A stretch of 64,000 bases of DNA from Micromonospora sp. HNM0581 (lineage in GTDB: Bacteria; Actinomycetota; Actinomycetes; Mycobacteriales; Micromonosporaceae), in contig NZ_JAASAD010000007.1 in NCBI RefSeq assembly GCF_012726175.1, positions 186,001 through 250,000 of the forward strand. Direction: 5' to 3'. The notes below the pieces were generated by a model that searched no databases, had not been told where the DNA came from, and saw only the letters and a program-made list of their open reading frames with translations. Below, piece by piece: positions 50,385 through 59,057 of this stretch; within the stretch, counting starts at the first letter, position 1, and every line of letters begins with the position of its first letter. A program made the translations under genes and the position numbers.

Positions 50385-51272
50385 GTGAGCACAACCGCAG
50401 CCGTGCCGACAGTCGCCGACGTGGTGGCCGAGGTGGCGCGGCACTACCCGCCGACCTGGGCGGAGGAATGGGATCGGGTCGGTCTGGTGCTCGGCGAGCC
50501 GTCCGCCCCCGTACGCCGGATCCTCTGCGTCGTTGACGTCGTGCCCGAGACGGTCGCGGAAGCACTCGCCGAGGGCGTCGACATGATCATCGCCCATCAT
50601 CCGCTGCTGCTGCGCGGGGTCTCCTCGGTGGCGCCCACCACCTACAAGGGCCGCATCGTCCACCAGTTGATCAAAGCCGATGTCGCGCTGTACGTCGCAC
50701 ACACCAACGCCGACGTCGCCGCACCGGGCGTCTCCGACGCCCTCGCCGCCCGGCTCGGCCTGCTCGACCTGCGCCCACTGCAACCGGCCCGCCCCGGCAC
50801 CCCCGCCGAAGGTGAGGGCCGCGGTACCGGCCGCATCGGCCGCCTGCCACAGCCACTGACCCTCGCCGAACTGACCCGCCGAGCCGCCGCCGCGCTACCG
50901 GGCACCGCCGCCGGAGTACGCGCCGCAGGCGACCCGGACCGTACCGTGCGTACCCTTGCGGTCTGCGGTGGCGCCGGAGACAGCTTCCTGGCCGACGCCA
51001 CCGCCGCCGGGGTGGACGCCTACCTCACCTCGGACCTGCGCCACCACCCGGCCGGAGAGCACCTGGCCGCCGGAGGGCCGGCGTTGCTCGACGCCACCCA
51101 CTGGGCCACCGAACGGCCCTGGTTGGACGCCCTCGCGGCGCTGCTGCGGGCCGCGCCCGGCGTCGAGACCCTGGTGTCCGACCTGGACACCGACCCGTGG
51201 ACCGTGCACGCCGCCTCACCGCACCCGGACGAACCCGCGCCGGACGACAAGGAGCCCGACCGTGAAGGCTGA
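50385..51272 (+). CDS. Nif3-like dinuclear metal-centre protein
   Basis: The 295-residue protein shows the family N-terminus YPPTWAEEWDRVGLVLGEP, metal-ligand histidines in IIAHHPLLLRG and LYVAHTNADVA, and the C-terminal DLRHHPAGEHLA...DATHWATE. Nif3-like proteins form hexamers with two metals per subunit; they are linked to GTP cyclohydrolase activity in some species, but the general role is unclear. GTG 50385 begins the domain. It overlaps the zinc-ribbon gene by 11 nt. Confidence 0.92.
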   Translation: MSTTAAVPTVADVVAEVARHYPPTWAEEWDRVGLVLGEPSAPVRRILCVVDVVPETVAEALAEGVDMIIAHHPLLLRGVSSVAPTTYKGRIVHQLIKADVALYVAHTNADVAAPGVSDALAARLGLLDLRPLQPARPGTPAEGEGRGTGRIGRLPQPLTLAELTRRAAAALPGTAAGVRAAGDPDRTVRTLAVCGGAGDSFLADATAAGVDAYLTSDLRHHPAGEHLAAGGPALLDATHWATERPWLDALAALLRAAPGVETLVSDLDTDPWTVHAASPHPDEPAPDDKEPDREG

Positions 51273-51999
51273 CCCCCAGGTCCAGCGCCGCCTGCTCGAT
51301 CTTCAAGCGATCGACACCGCCCTCGCCCAACTCGGCCACCGGCGTCGGTCGTTGCCCGAGCGAGCCGAACTGGAGGCACTCGCCCGGGAGCTGTCCGCCC
51401 TGGAGGACGAGCGGGTCCGCGCCCAGGTGGCAGTCGACGACCTGGACCGGGACATCGCCCGGCTGGAGAAGGACGTGGACCAGGTCCGGGCACGCAAGAC
51501 CAAGGACGAGGACCGGCTGGCCGCCGGCAACGCTCCGGCCCGCGAGTTGGAGGCGCTCCAGCACGAACTGGCCTCCCTCAACCGCCGGCAAAGTGACCTG
51601 GAGGATGCCGAGCTGGAGCTGATGGAACAGCGGGAAACCGCCCAGTCGGTGCTGGACGGGGTCGAACAGCGGCTGACCGAGGTGCGGGAACGGCGGGCCG
51701 AAACCGAGCAGCGGCGCGACGACAGCCTCGCCGAAATCGGTCGCGAGGAGGAGTTCAAGCGCTCCGCACGGCAGCCCCTCGCCAACGACCTGCCCACCGA
51801 CCTGGTTCAGCTCTACGACCGGATCCGCACCGACACCGGACTCGGCGCGGCGCTGCTGACCGCTGGCCGCTGCGGCGGATGCCGGCTGGAACTCTCCGGT
51901 GCCGACCTGGCCAGGATCCGCAGAACCGACCCCGACGACGTGGTCCGCTGCGAGGACTGCCGTCGGATCATGGTCCGCACCAACGAGTCCGGGCTGTAG
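51262..51999 (+). CDS. Coiled-coil zinc-ribbon protein (CT398-like)
   Basis: The 245-residue protein consists of a long antiparallel coiled coil (residues about 10-180, rich in Glu/Arg/Leu) and a C-terminal C4 zinc ribbon (RCGGCRLEL...VRCEDCRRI). In actinobacteria it is usually encoded between the Nif3-like and RNase H/phosphatase genes, exactly as here, and related proteins are linked to RNA or secretion functions. GTG 51262 overlaps the upstream gene. The next gene starts 3 nt after its stop. Confidence 0.92.
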   Translation: MKADPQVQRRLLDLQAIDTALAQLGHRRRSLPERAELEALARELSALEDERVRAQVAVDDLDRDIARLEKDVDQVRARKTKDEDRLAAGNAPARELEALQHELASLNRRQSDLEDAELELMEQRETAQSVLDGVEQRLTEVRERRAETEQRRDDSLAEIGREEEFKRSARQPLANDLPTDLVQLYDRIRTDTGLGAALLTAGRCGGCRLELSGADLARIRRTDPDDVVRCEDCRRIMVRTNESGL

Positions 52000-52002
52000 C
52001 CG

Positions 52003-53211
52003 ATGACGACGCGTACGGTCCTCATCGAGGCCGACGGCGGCTCCCGGGGCAACCCGGGACCCGCCGGCTACGGCGCGGTGCTCCGCGACGCCGCCACCGG
52101 TGCGGTGCTGGCCGAGCGGAGCGAGGCGATCGGCACCGCCACCAACAACGTCGCCGAATACCGGGGCCTGATCGCCGGCCTGACCGCCGCCGCCGAACTG
52201 GGCGCCGACGAGGTCGAGGTCCGAATGGACTCCAAGCTGGTCGTCGAGCAGATGTGCGGACGCTGGCAGATCAAGCACCCCGGGTTGCGCCCCTTGGCCG
52301 CCGAAGCCGCCCAACTGACCAGCCGGTTCACCGCCGTACGGTTCCAGTGGATACCCCGTAACCGCAACACCCACGCCGACGCCCTCGCCAACGCCGCCAT
52401 GGACGCTGCCGCCGTGTCCGGCGTCACCACACCGACCGTCGAACCGCCCCGGACTGTCGAGCCGCCGCGCCGCCTCAGCGGCCCGCAGCCGGCCGGTGGC
52501 AGCGCCACCGAGGTCACCGCCCGGGCCGACGCACCAGGTGCCGACCTGACGAACGCGCCGGTGTCCTGGGAGCCCCGGCCCAGCTTCACCGCCACCCGGC
52601 TCATCCTGGTGCGGCACGGCGAAACCGAGTACACCGAACAGGGCCGCTATTCCGGGCGTGGTGACATCCCCCTCAGCAGCAGAGGCCAGGCCCAGATTCG
52701 GGCCACGGCCACGCGGGTGGCCACGCTCGCGCCGGACACCGCGGCACTGGTCAGCTCACCACTAGCCCGGTGCGTGGCAACTGCGGAAGCCATCGCCGCC
52801 GCAGTCGGAGACCCGCCGGTACGCCGCGACGACGACCTCATCGAATGCGACTTCGGCGCCTGGGAGGGGCGCACCTTCGCCGAGGTACGGGAGGGCTGGG
52901 CCGGTGAACTCGACGCCTGGCTCTCCTCCACCCGGGTCGCCCCGCCGGACGGTGAGTCGTTCGCCGAGGTCGCCGACCGGTGCGCCCGCGTGGCGCGACA
53001 GCTACTCGACGCGTACCCCGGGCAGACCGTCGTGGTGGTCTCGCACGTCTCGCCGATCAAGCTGATGCTGCGCGACGCGCTCGCGGCCACCGACTCCTTC
53101 CTGCACCGCCTCTACCTCGACGCCGCCGGCATCTCGGTACTGGACCGCTGGCCCGACGGCGGCGTCGCCGTCCGCAGCATCAACGAAACCGCCCACCTCG
53201 CCGACGTGTGA
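52003..53211 (+). CDS. Bifunctional RNase H / acid phosphatase
   Basis: The N-terminal 140 residues are an RNase HI domain with the metal-binding Asp/Glu set (VLIEADGGSRGNPGPAGYGA, NNVAEYRGL, VRMDSKLVVEQM, NTHADALAN). After a Pro/Thr-rich linker, the C-terminal 200 residues are a histidine phosphatase (ILVRHGETEYTEQGRYSG, ECDFGAWEGRTF, VVSHVSPIKLM). In mycobacteria this fusion hydrolyses RNA in RNA-DNA hybrids and has alpha-ribazole phosphatase activity. It is the last gene of the Nif3/zinc-ribbon operon. Confidence 0.95.
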   Translation: MTTRTVLIEADGGSRGNPGPAGYGAVLRDAATGAVLAERSEAIGTATNNVAEYRGLIAGLTAAAELGADEVEVRMDSKLVVEQMCGRWQIKHPGLRPLAAEAAQLTSRFTAVRFQWIPRNRNTHADALANAAMDAAAVSGVTTPTVEPPRTVEPPRRLSGPQPAGGSATEVTARADAPGADLTNAPVSWEPRPSFTATRLILVRHGETEYTEQGRYSGRGDIPLSSRGQAQIRATATRVATLAPDTAALVSSPLARCVATAEAIAAAVGDPPVRRDDDLIECDFGAWEGRTFAEVREGWAGELDAWLSSTRVAPPDGESFAEVADRCARVARQLLDAYPGQTVVVVSHVSPIKLMLRDALAATDSFLHRLYLDAAGISVLDRWPDGGVAVRSINETAHLADV

Positions 53212-53212
53212 G

Positions 53213-53256
53213 GAAAGGCACCTTCCCGACGGGTGGGTGTGAAAGGGGCCCTTCCT
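53213..53256. repeat. Dispersed palindromic repeat, copy 2
   Basis: Behind the RNase H stop, AAGGGGCCCTTCCT (53243-53256) is the inverted counterpart of the 14-mer at 10265-10278. A companion GGAAAGGCACCTTCC lies just before it. Together they could fold as a hairpin and act as a terminator between the convergent genes. Confidence 0.6.
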
Positions 53257-53281
53257 GACACGTGCGTGCCCTGCGCTGATC

Positions 53282-54043
53282 TCAGCGCAGGGCACGCCAC
53301 AGCAGGTAGCTACCGATGAAGGCACCGAAGGCGACAATGGTCGTCTTCAGCACCGTCGGGGGAAGCCGACGAACCAGGCGCGCACCGACGTATCCGCCGA
53401 CAAGCGTGGCCGGGGCGACCACCGCGACCCCGACCCAGCTCACCGGGCCGGCGACGGCGAAGACGACCACCGTCGTCAGGCCGATCACGGCAGAGAGCAA
53501 ATTCTTGATCGCACTCACCCGGGCCAGCGTCGCGTCCAGCACCAGGGCGAGCCCGGCGACGAGCATCACCCCGACAGCGGCACCGAAGTAACCGCCGTAC
53601 ACCGCGGCCACCGCCACCACCGCCTGGACCGTCACGGCCCGGCGGTGCGGCGCCAGCTCACGCGGGTGCCCAACCAGCCGGCGCAGCGGACCCTGGAACG
53701 CCAACAACGCGGTCGCTCCCAGCACCAGGAAGGGTACGACCAACTCGAACGCCCGTGCGGGGGTGACCAGCAGCAGCCCCGCACCGACCAACGCGCCGAC
53801 CACGGCGGTCGGCAGCAACGCGGCAAGCAACCATGACCGGGGCAGATCCACCCGGCTGCCCGCCACGGCAGCGAAATACCCGGGAGCGACCGACAGGGAG
53901 TTGGTGACGTTCGCCGCTACCGGAGGCAACCCGATCGCGAGCAACGCCGGAAAGGTGATCAACGAACCACCGCCGGCCACCGCGTTGACCGTGCCGGCGG
54001 CGAGACCGGCGGCGAGCAGCAAGGTAGCATCGGCTAGTTCCAC
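53282..54043 (-). CDS. TauE/SafE family membrane exporter
   Basis: This 253-residue protein has about eight membrane helices and the family opening LLLAAGLAAGTVNAVAGGGSLITFPALLAIGLPPVAANVTNS, with a repeated half (GGYFGAAVGVMLVAGLALVL). TauE/SafE proteins export sulfite, sulfoacetate or related organic anions; substrate cannot be predicted here. It converges with the RNase H gene and stands alone. Confidence 0.92.
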   Translation of the reverse strand: MELADATLLLAAGLAAGTVNAVAGGGSLITFPALLAIGLPPVAANVTNSLSVAPGYFAAVAGSRVDLPRSWLLAALLPTAVVGALVGAGLLLVTPARAFELVVPFLVLGATALLAFQGPLRRLVGHPRELAPHRRAVTVQAVVAVAAVYGGYFGAAVGVMLVAGLALVLDATLARVSAIKNLLSAVIGLTTVVVFAVAGPVSWVGVAVVAPATLVGGYVGARLVRRLPPTVLKTTIVAFGAFIGSYLLWRALR

Positions 54044-54316
54044 GAACCGCAGGTTAGCGGTCCGGTACGCCGGCTACCCGCCGACGGGCCCACCGGCCAG
54101 CTCGGCCCCGTCGACCCCCGCCCGGGTGTGTGCCCCTGAGCCCGCAGCTCGACCGCCAGCTCCCCGAACCGCCTGTACCCATGGCGCTACCGGTCCCGCG
54201 TAACCCGCTAGGCGGCCGGGGCAGGGCAGCCCGTGACCCTCAGCGAGCCCGGTTCCCGCCGACGGCCGGCAAGGGTGCGGTAAGGATACGGACCCGCAGT
54301 CGTTAGGATGGACGCT

Positions 54317-54737
<421 letters not shown>

Positions 54738-54740
54738 CCC

Positions 54741-54776
54741 ACCAGCTCAGAGCCCTGATCAAGGCTCTGAGCTGGT
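54741..54776 (+). terminator. Terminator of rnpB
   Basis: ACCAGCTCAGAGCC and its perfect complement form a 14-bp stem around an 8-nt loop (CTGATCAA), followed by TCTATG. It starts 4 nt after the end of P1. Confidence 0.9.
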
Positions 54777-55115
54777 TCTATGTCCGGCCGTCGATGGTCG
54801 TTTATGGTCAACATTGGCCGACGTTTGACGCCCTGAGCACGCCCGGACGCCCTGGAGACGCCCTGAGTGCCGGTTCAGTCGGCTCGATCTTGGGTCAGTC
54901 TGACTGCGCCGTCGTGGGGCTTCTCCGGCCCGCCGCTCGTGGTTCCGGAGTCGGGGCCGGCGGCTGTGGGGGAGGGCCGTGGAACTGGCGCCGCGACCCG
55001 GTGACTCGGTGGCAAGCCAGTCCCGGGGTTGGACTGGCGCGGCAGCCGGAAGCCCCGATGCACGACCAGGCCGACCCGCTGGCTTCCGTAGGGGCCTCGG
55101 TGATCCCATTCGTGG
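54777..55115. other. Gene-free stretch after rnpB
   Basis: About 340 nt with no convincing gene. A GACGCCCTGAG element recurs at short spacing near 54828-54868. The sequence may be remnants of an insertion, because chromosomal core genes end here and accessory genes begin. Confidence 0.4.
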
Positions 55116-55349
55116 ATGAGGTGGGATGAGTGCGTGCCGGAGCTGCTGGAGCACCTGGGGGAGATGGGCTTGGTCGGGCTGGTCAAGATTGACGGGGAGC
55201 GGGAGCGAAAGCCCTGGACGGTGGTGATCTCGGGTCAGCGGCTCGATGGTGCGGCGATCAGGGTCGACGGCTACAGCCTTGACTACTACCTGCGGCATGC
55301 GGTCGCCGCGCTTCGTGAGCGCTTCCCGGACGAACTCGCGCTCAGCTGA
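55116..55349 (+). CDS. 77-residue hypothetical protein
   Basis: The frame encodes MRWDECVPELLEHLGEMGLV, then GLVKIDGERERKPWTVVISG and a helical end YLRHAVAALRERFPDEL. Alternating beta and helix content and normal codon use make it credible. No family recognised. It may be the 3' remnant of a longer gene, as the upstream frame is degenerate. Confidence 0.5.
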   Translation: MRWDECVPELLEHLGEMGLVGLVKIDGERERKPWTVVISGQRLDGAAIRVDGYSLDYYLRHAVAALRERFPDELALS

Positions 55350-55394
55350 GATCCCCGACTGTGGGGCGGTGTCCCGGCGACTGTCGGTGGCTCA

Positions 55395-55424
55395 CCGCCC
55401 CGGCGCCGCAGGCGGCCGGGGCGG
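55395..55424 (+). terminator. Hairpin after the 77-residue gene
   Basis: CCGCCCCGGC and GCCGGGGCGG form a perfect 10-bp stem around a 10-nt loop, 46 nt past the stop. No T-run follows. Confidence 0.5.
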
Positions 55425-55505
55425 CTTGTCGCCGGCCGGGCTTGCCGCCCCGCACCGCGCGGAGCGCGGTGCCTTGATCCAGAACAGAGCAAATCGGCAA
55501 TGCAC

Positions 55506-55561
55506 TGTCGGATCACAACTGTCGGATCACACCTAGCGGATTACACCTGACGGATCAACAT
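55506..55561. repeat. Four 14-bp tandem repeats upstream of the STAND operon
   Basis: Consensus T(G/A)(T/A/G)CGGAT(C/T)ACACC recurs at 55506, 55520, 55534 and 55548. The first two copies differ at one base; the last is most diverged. No spacers are present, so this is not a CRISPR array. The array ends about 230 nt before the first gene of the three-gene operon and may be an operator or an iteron-like array. Confidence 0.7.
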
Positions 55562-55792
55562 CACGAGAGCATCTACTGGCCGAGCGTCGAGAGCACGTCC
55601 AGAATTGAGTGCCTAGCACGTGCGCGACACCCTACTAGCATGCCGATTGCACTGCGGCAAGAAGAAAGTCCCTCGTGACGAAGAGCTGACAGAGCGGGGC
55701 TCCTCGGCCGAGGGCGGGCCTACGATGCCTAGACGCACCGGACACGTAGCGGCTGGACTGGGCTGAATGGCGAATGGCTCTCGGAGGTAAAG

Positions 55793-56206
55793 ATGGAGCT
55801 TCCCCCTGAAGCAGTAGATCTTTGCCTCAGCGCAGGCACAGCTCTCGTCGGCAGCATGGTGACGGATGCTTGGGCCTCGGCGCGCGCTAGATTTGGACGG
55901 TTCCTCTCGGAGAACGGGGAACCGTTGAGAGAATCCCGACTGGACCGGGACCGACAGTCACTGGTGGCTGCCTCTGGCGGCGAGCGCGAGGCCCTTGCCG
56001 GCCGGACTGCCGCGAGCTGGGCGGTTCGCCTAGAAGACATTCTAGAAACCCATCCAACGGCTGCTGCGGACCTGGCTTCCCTCGTGAAGGATCTTGAGAG
56101 CATGCTCGGAAGCGCGTCGAATGTGATCAGTAACTCCGGAGTTAGCCAAAAGGCAGATAACGGCAGCCTCAACATATTCTCGGGCCGGGATACCCGTTTC
56201 AACTAG
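55793..56206 (+). CDS. Small helical protein with C-terminal NIFSGRDT motif (candidate effector/adaptor)
   Basis: This 137-residue protein opens with a small-residue-rich helix (AVDLCLSAGTALVGSMVTDAWASARARFG). Charged helices follow to about residue 110, then a Ser/Asn/Gly-rich tail ending NIFSGRDTRFN (127-137). The N-terminal segment resembles actinobacterial proteins that pair a helical domain with a short C-terminal glycine/asparagine motif, a layout described for Bell-domain cell-death effectors with amyloid-signalling tails. The next protein carries a near-copy of the motif near its N-terminus (TNIFSARDTIYT). GGAGG lies 7 nt before the ATG. Base composition is AT-richer than the chromosome. 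Function is inferred. Confidence 0.7.
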   Translation: MELPPEAVDLCLSAGTALVGSMVTDAWASARARFGRFLSENGEPLRESRLDRDRQSLVAASGGEREALAGRTAASWAVRLEDILETHPTAAADLASLVKDLESMLGSASNVISNSGVSQKADNGSLNIFSGRDTRFN

Positions 56207-56210
56207 AGGC

Positions 56211-58229
56211 ATGTCTGTGGAAAATAGCGGTGACGTTCACGGTCCATTTTTGGGCGATGAAGCCTTCCTGGGGAGATTTGCCAGAAACTTTGTCGCACAG
56301 GATGCTGGCAAGGGCGGCACCAATATATTCTCTGCCAGGGACACTATATACACAGTCAACAGTAGGCTGCGAACGAAGCGAATAAGCGACGTAACGATCA
56401 AGGAGGCCGCCTCCTCCTTTTTCATTAAGCCATCGAGCTACGACGACTTGCAGGGCCTGCTTTGGCGTCATGGCCTGATAATCCTTGAAGCTCCTCGTGG
56501 CAAGGGAAAGCACCTTCTTGGCGTCCGACTTCTCAGTGATTGTCAAGAGCGGCTGAGGCAAGATGGAAGACATTTAAATGGCTTGCACTATATTAAGATG
56601 GGCTGGCAAGAGATCAATGCGTGGCATCTGCCAAAAGAGCCGGGTAGCTGCTATCTATTGGATCTGAGCGGAAGCACCGACGAGCCGCCGACCCTGGAAT
56701 TTGGAGAGGACCTAGCGCGAGACGCCGATAACGCCAGGTACGACGGCGTCTATTTAGTGGTGCTAGCTACATCAGACGTCTGGTCTGAATGCAAAGCTGC
56801 AACGCACACTCTTACGCGTTCCTTTTCTCCTCCTCCCGCGAGGGAGATCGTGCGGCGGCACCTGCAGTCGAAATTCCAGGTTGCCAACTACGAAGAGTGG
56901 CTGTCGGTAGGAGATATCCAGGAGCTGATAAGCCGTATCGAGAGTCCTTCTGAAGCCGCTGAACTGGCCGAGGAGATCGCCAAGAACGGGCATCGGGAAA
57001 ACTTGACTGAGGCAGCCGCCGAGGTTCTCGACAAGTTTGGCAGTTGGAGAAAGCATCTCAGCAAATGGTTCAAGGAGCACGAAGACGTTCCCGCGCGAGC
57101 AGCGATGCTGGCAGCAGCGGTGCTCGATCCCAGCTTGCCAGCCGAAATCATAGACGCTCGGAAGAAGCTTCTCGAAATACTTAAAGACCGAGAGGCTGAA
57201 GTCGCGCCGTTGGCGGGACCTGGACGGACCGGCTATTTAGAACTCCTACAGGCTCAGCAAGTCAAGAACCGGTTTTCAATATCTCATCAGCGTAAAGGTC
57301 TGGATGAAGCAGTCATCCGCTTCGTTTGGAACGAATGGCCGCAGGCTCATCCTTACCTTCAAGAGTGGTTACTCGCTCTTGCGACAGATGTTCCTCAACC
57401 CCGTGTTCGCCGGATAGCAGACGTTACTGTCAAAGCGGCTCTTCAGGCCGGGAGCACCGCCTATATGGGTCTGGTGCGGAAGATCGTGACGGACTATCCA
57501 CAGAGCTGGTCGTTGGCACTCGAGATTCTAGATCTTACCGTTGTGGATCCAGGAGTCGGTGCCCAAGTCCGCCAGCGGCTATTAGGCTGGGTGACAAATA
57601 AGGATCCCGACTTCGCCGCCCTCGCGGTCGAAGCATGCGGGAGAAGACTCGGGCAAGAAAGACCTAGCCTTGCCCTGCACAGAATCTGTCGGGCATTGTC
57701 TCGGGATCCTGACGATAAGGGATTCCTGGCCGCCGAGAAGGCGCTTGTCTCCCTAGGTAATGACGAAATCTCTCGACGCGCAGTGCTAGATACTGTCCGG
57801 ACCTGGTTGAATTCACAACCAAAGACCGGACTGCCGGCATTCATTGCCTTAACCACCCGCTCTTCGAGCTTTGTGCTATCTGCCTTAGCGTCAGAAACGG
57901 ACGACGAGTCGATCGCCTTTTTTAAGAATGGATGGACCGTCGCGGCGGCTTCAACGATGTCACGTCAGGTGCTAGCTGCGGCCCTAGGTGCGTTTATTGA
58001 TACTTGCGAAGAAGGGAGGGTGGAACCCGGTATTATTGCTGAGATTGTCGGTCCTCTCCTTGCTGAGTCGGTAAATAAGAGCTTGGCGATGATGGTTTTA
58101 AGGCGGGCCAACAGCGAACGAAAGGATGCCGACGGTCCTCTCCGAAGTCATCTGATGCAGGAGCTTATATGGGGACAACTGAATAAGGCGCGAGAAGCTG
58201 CACCTTCAGGTCGAGAAAGCGGCGTCTGA
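56211..58229 (+). CDS. STAND-like NTPase with helical-repeat C-terminus
   Basis: The 672-residue protein starts MSVENSGDVHGPFLG and has TNIFSARDTIYT at 37-48, a near-copy of the upstream protein's tail. A P-loop-like domain follows. Its Walker A position (LEAPRGKGKHLL, 92-103) has Ala for the first Gly and His for Ser/Thr. A Walker B-like CYLLDLSGS (147-155) and a sensor-like YLVVLATSDVW (181-191) are also present. Residues about 300-660 are repeated helical pairs of HEAT/armadillo type. This is the N-motif, NTPase, helical sensor order of NLR-like defence proteins. It starts 4 nt after the first gene. The Walker changes may mean weak or no hydrolysis. Confidence 0.7.
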   Translation: MSVENSGDVHGPFLGDEAFLGRFARNFVAQDAGKGGTNIFSARDTIYTVNSRLRTKRISDVTIKEAASSFFIKPSSYDDLQGLLWRHGLIILEAPRGKGKHLLGVRLLSDCQERLRQDGRHLNGLHYIKMGWQEINAWHLPKEPGSCYLLDLSGSTDEPPTLEFGEDLARDADNARYDGVYLVVLATSDVWSECKAATHTLTRSFSPPPAREIVRRHLQSKFQVANYEEWLSVGDIQELISRIESPSEAAELAEEIAKNGHRENLTEAAAEVLDKFGSWRKHLSKWFKEHEDVPARAAMLAAAVLDPSLPAEIIDARKKLLEILKDREAEVAPLAGPGRTGYLELLQAQQVKNRFSISHQRKGLDEAVIRFVWNEWPQAHPYLQEWLLALATDVPQPRVRRIADVTVKAALQAGSTAYMGLVRKIVTDYPQSWSLALEILDLTVVDPGVGAQVRQRLLGWVTNKDPDFAALAVEACGRRLGQERPSLALHRICRALSRDPDDKGFLAAEKALVSLGNDEISRRAVLDTVRTWLNSQPKTGLPAFIALTTRSSSFVLSALASETDDESIAFFKNGWTVAAASTMSRQVLAAALGAFIDTCEEGRVEPGIIAEIVGPLLAESVNKSLAMMVLRRANSERKDADGPLRSHLMQELIWGQLNKAREAAPSGRESGV

Positions 58230-58230
58230 C

Positions 58231-58956
58231 ATGTCTGGCCTACGTTTGCAGCGCCTGCTAAGAGCTATGCCTGATGAAGGCTTCACAGCCTACAAGGTGA
58301 AGCTTAGGGCCGACCTCCCTAGCTCAATTCCTGGGACCCATTTTCGCTCCTCTCTTGTGGCGACATGGTGGAAGGTTGATAACCAAAAGCCGCGAGCGGT
58401 TGACGCGAATACAGTGAAAGAGGAAATTTGGAGGGCTGCCGCAGAAGTCACCCAAGAATGGGACTTGCGCTTTCGTGTGGCCGCGCAAGCGGCAGTGAAC
58501 AGACGGCTGGGATCAGCGCGCTCCGTTGGTGAGACCGAGTTAAGATGGTTTGGCTCAAGCAAAATCTCGGTGACTCCCTGGAGCCGCTTCCTTGGACAGC
58601 GAATTCTTCGCCTGCGTCGTAGAGAGTCTGCCCGGCGCCTAGCTTCAATGGACCAACTGAGGTACCTTCAGAGGATAACCCGCGAGCAAGGGCTCGCGGC
58701 GCTCTGGTGGGCGAACGAAAACCCCGATCGACTCCACTATCTGAACGACGGTTCTTTCCAGGCGCTCTTAAACCTACAGCCGAACCAGAACGATTATGAC
58801 CTGAGTAGGGCGAACGACGAGGCGGCGAAGGTGATTAGGGAGTTCCTCGCGCAGGTGTCCGATCCATCCTCAAGGGCTCTGCTTGCAGAACCCTTGAGGA
58901 TTGTAAGTGACTGGTATAGCGCACAGCGTGGCTCGGACGACACTCGCTCAAGTTAG
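58231..58956 (+). CDS. Third protein of the STAND operon, unknown
   Basis: This 241-residue protein starts 1 nt after the NTPase stop, so it is translationally coupled. The first 100 residues look alpha/beta (GFTAYKVKLRADLPSSIPGT, SLVATWWKVDNQKP). A basic helix (RFLGQRILRLRRRESARRLA) and helical C-terminus with WWANENPDRLHYLNDGSFQA follow. I recognise no catalytic motif. Its constant position suggests a subunit or a modulator of the NTPase. Confidence 0.65.
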   Translation: MSGLRLQRLLRAMPDEGFTAYKVKLRADLPSSIPGTHFRSSLVATWWKVDNQKPRAVDANTVKEEIWRAAAEVTQEWDLRFRVAAQAAVNRRLGSARSVGETELRWFGSSKISVTPWSRFLGQRILRLRRRESARRLASMDQLRYLQRITREQGLAALWWANENPDRLHYLNDGSFQALLNLQPNQNDYDLSRANDEAAKVIREFLAQVSDPSSRALLAEPLRIVSDWYSAQRGSDDTRSS

Positions 58957-59057
58957 GACGCCCTGATCAAGGCGGAGCGTGCTATGCACACGGCCATCCT
59001 CGCCCTCTGCAACTGCTGAGGTTTCTTAATACTGCCTGGCTGACTCCGAACGAGGTT

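Noticed and set aside
55506..55561. CRISPR array
   Set aside because: Units are contiguous 14-mers without spacers, and no cas genes are nearby.
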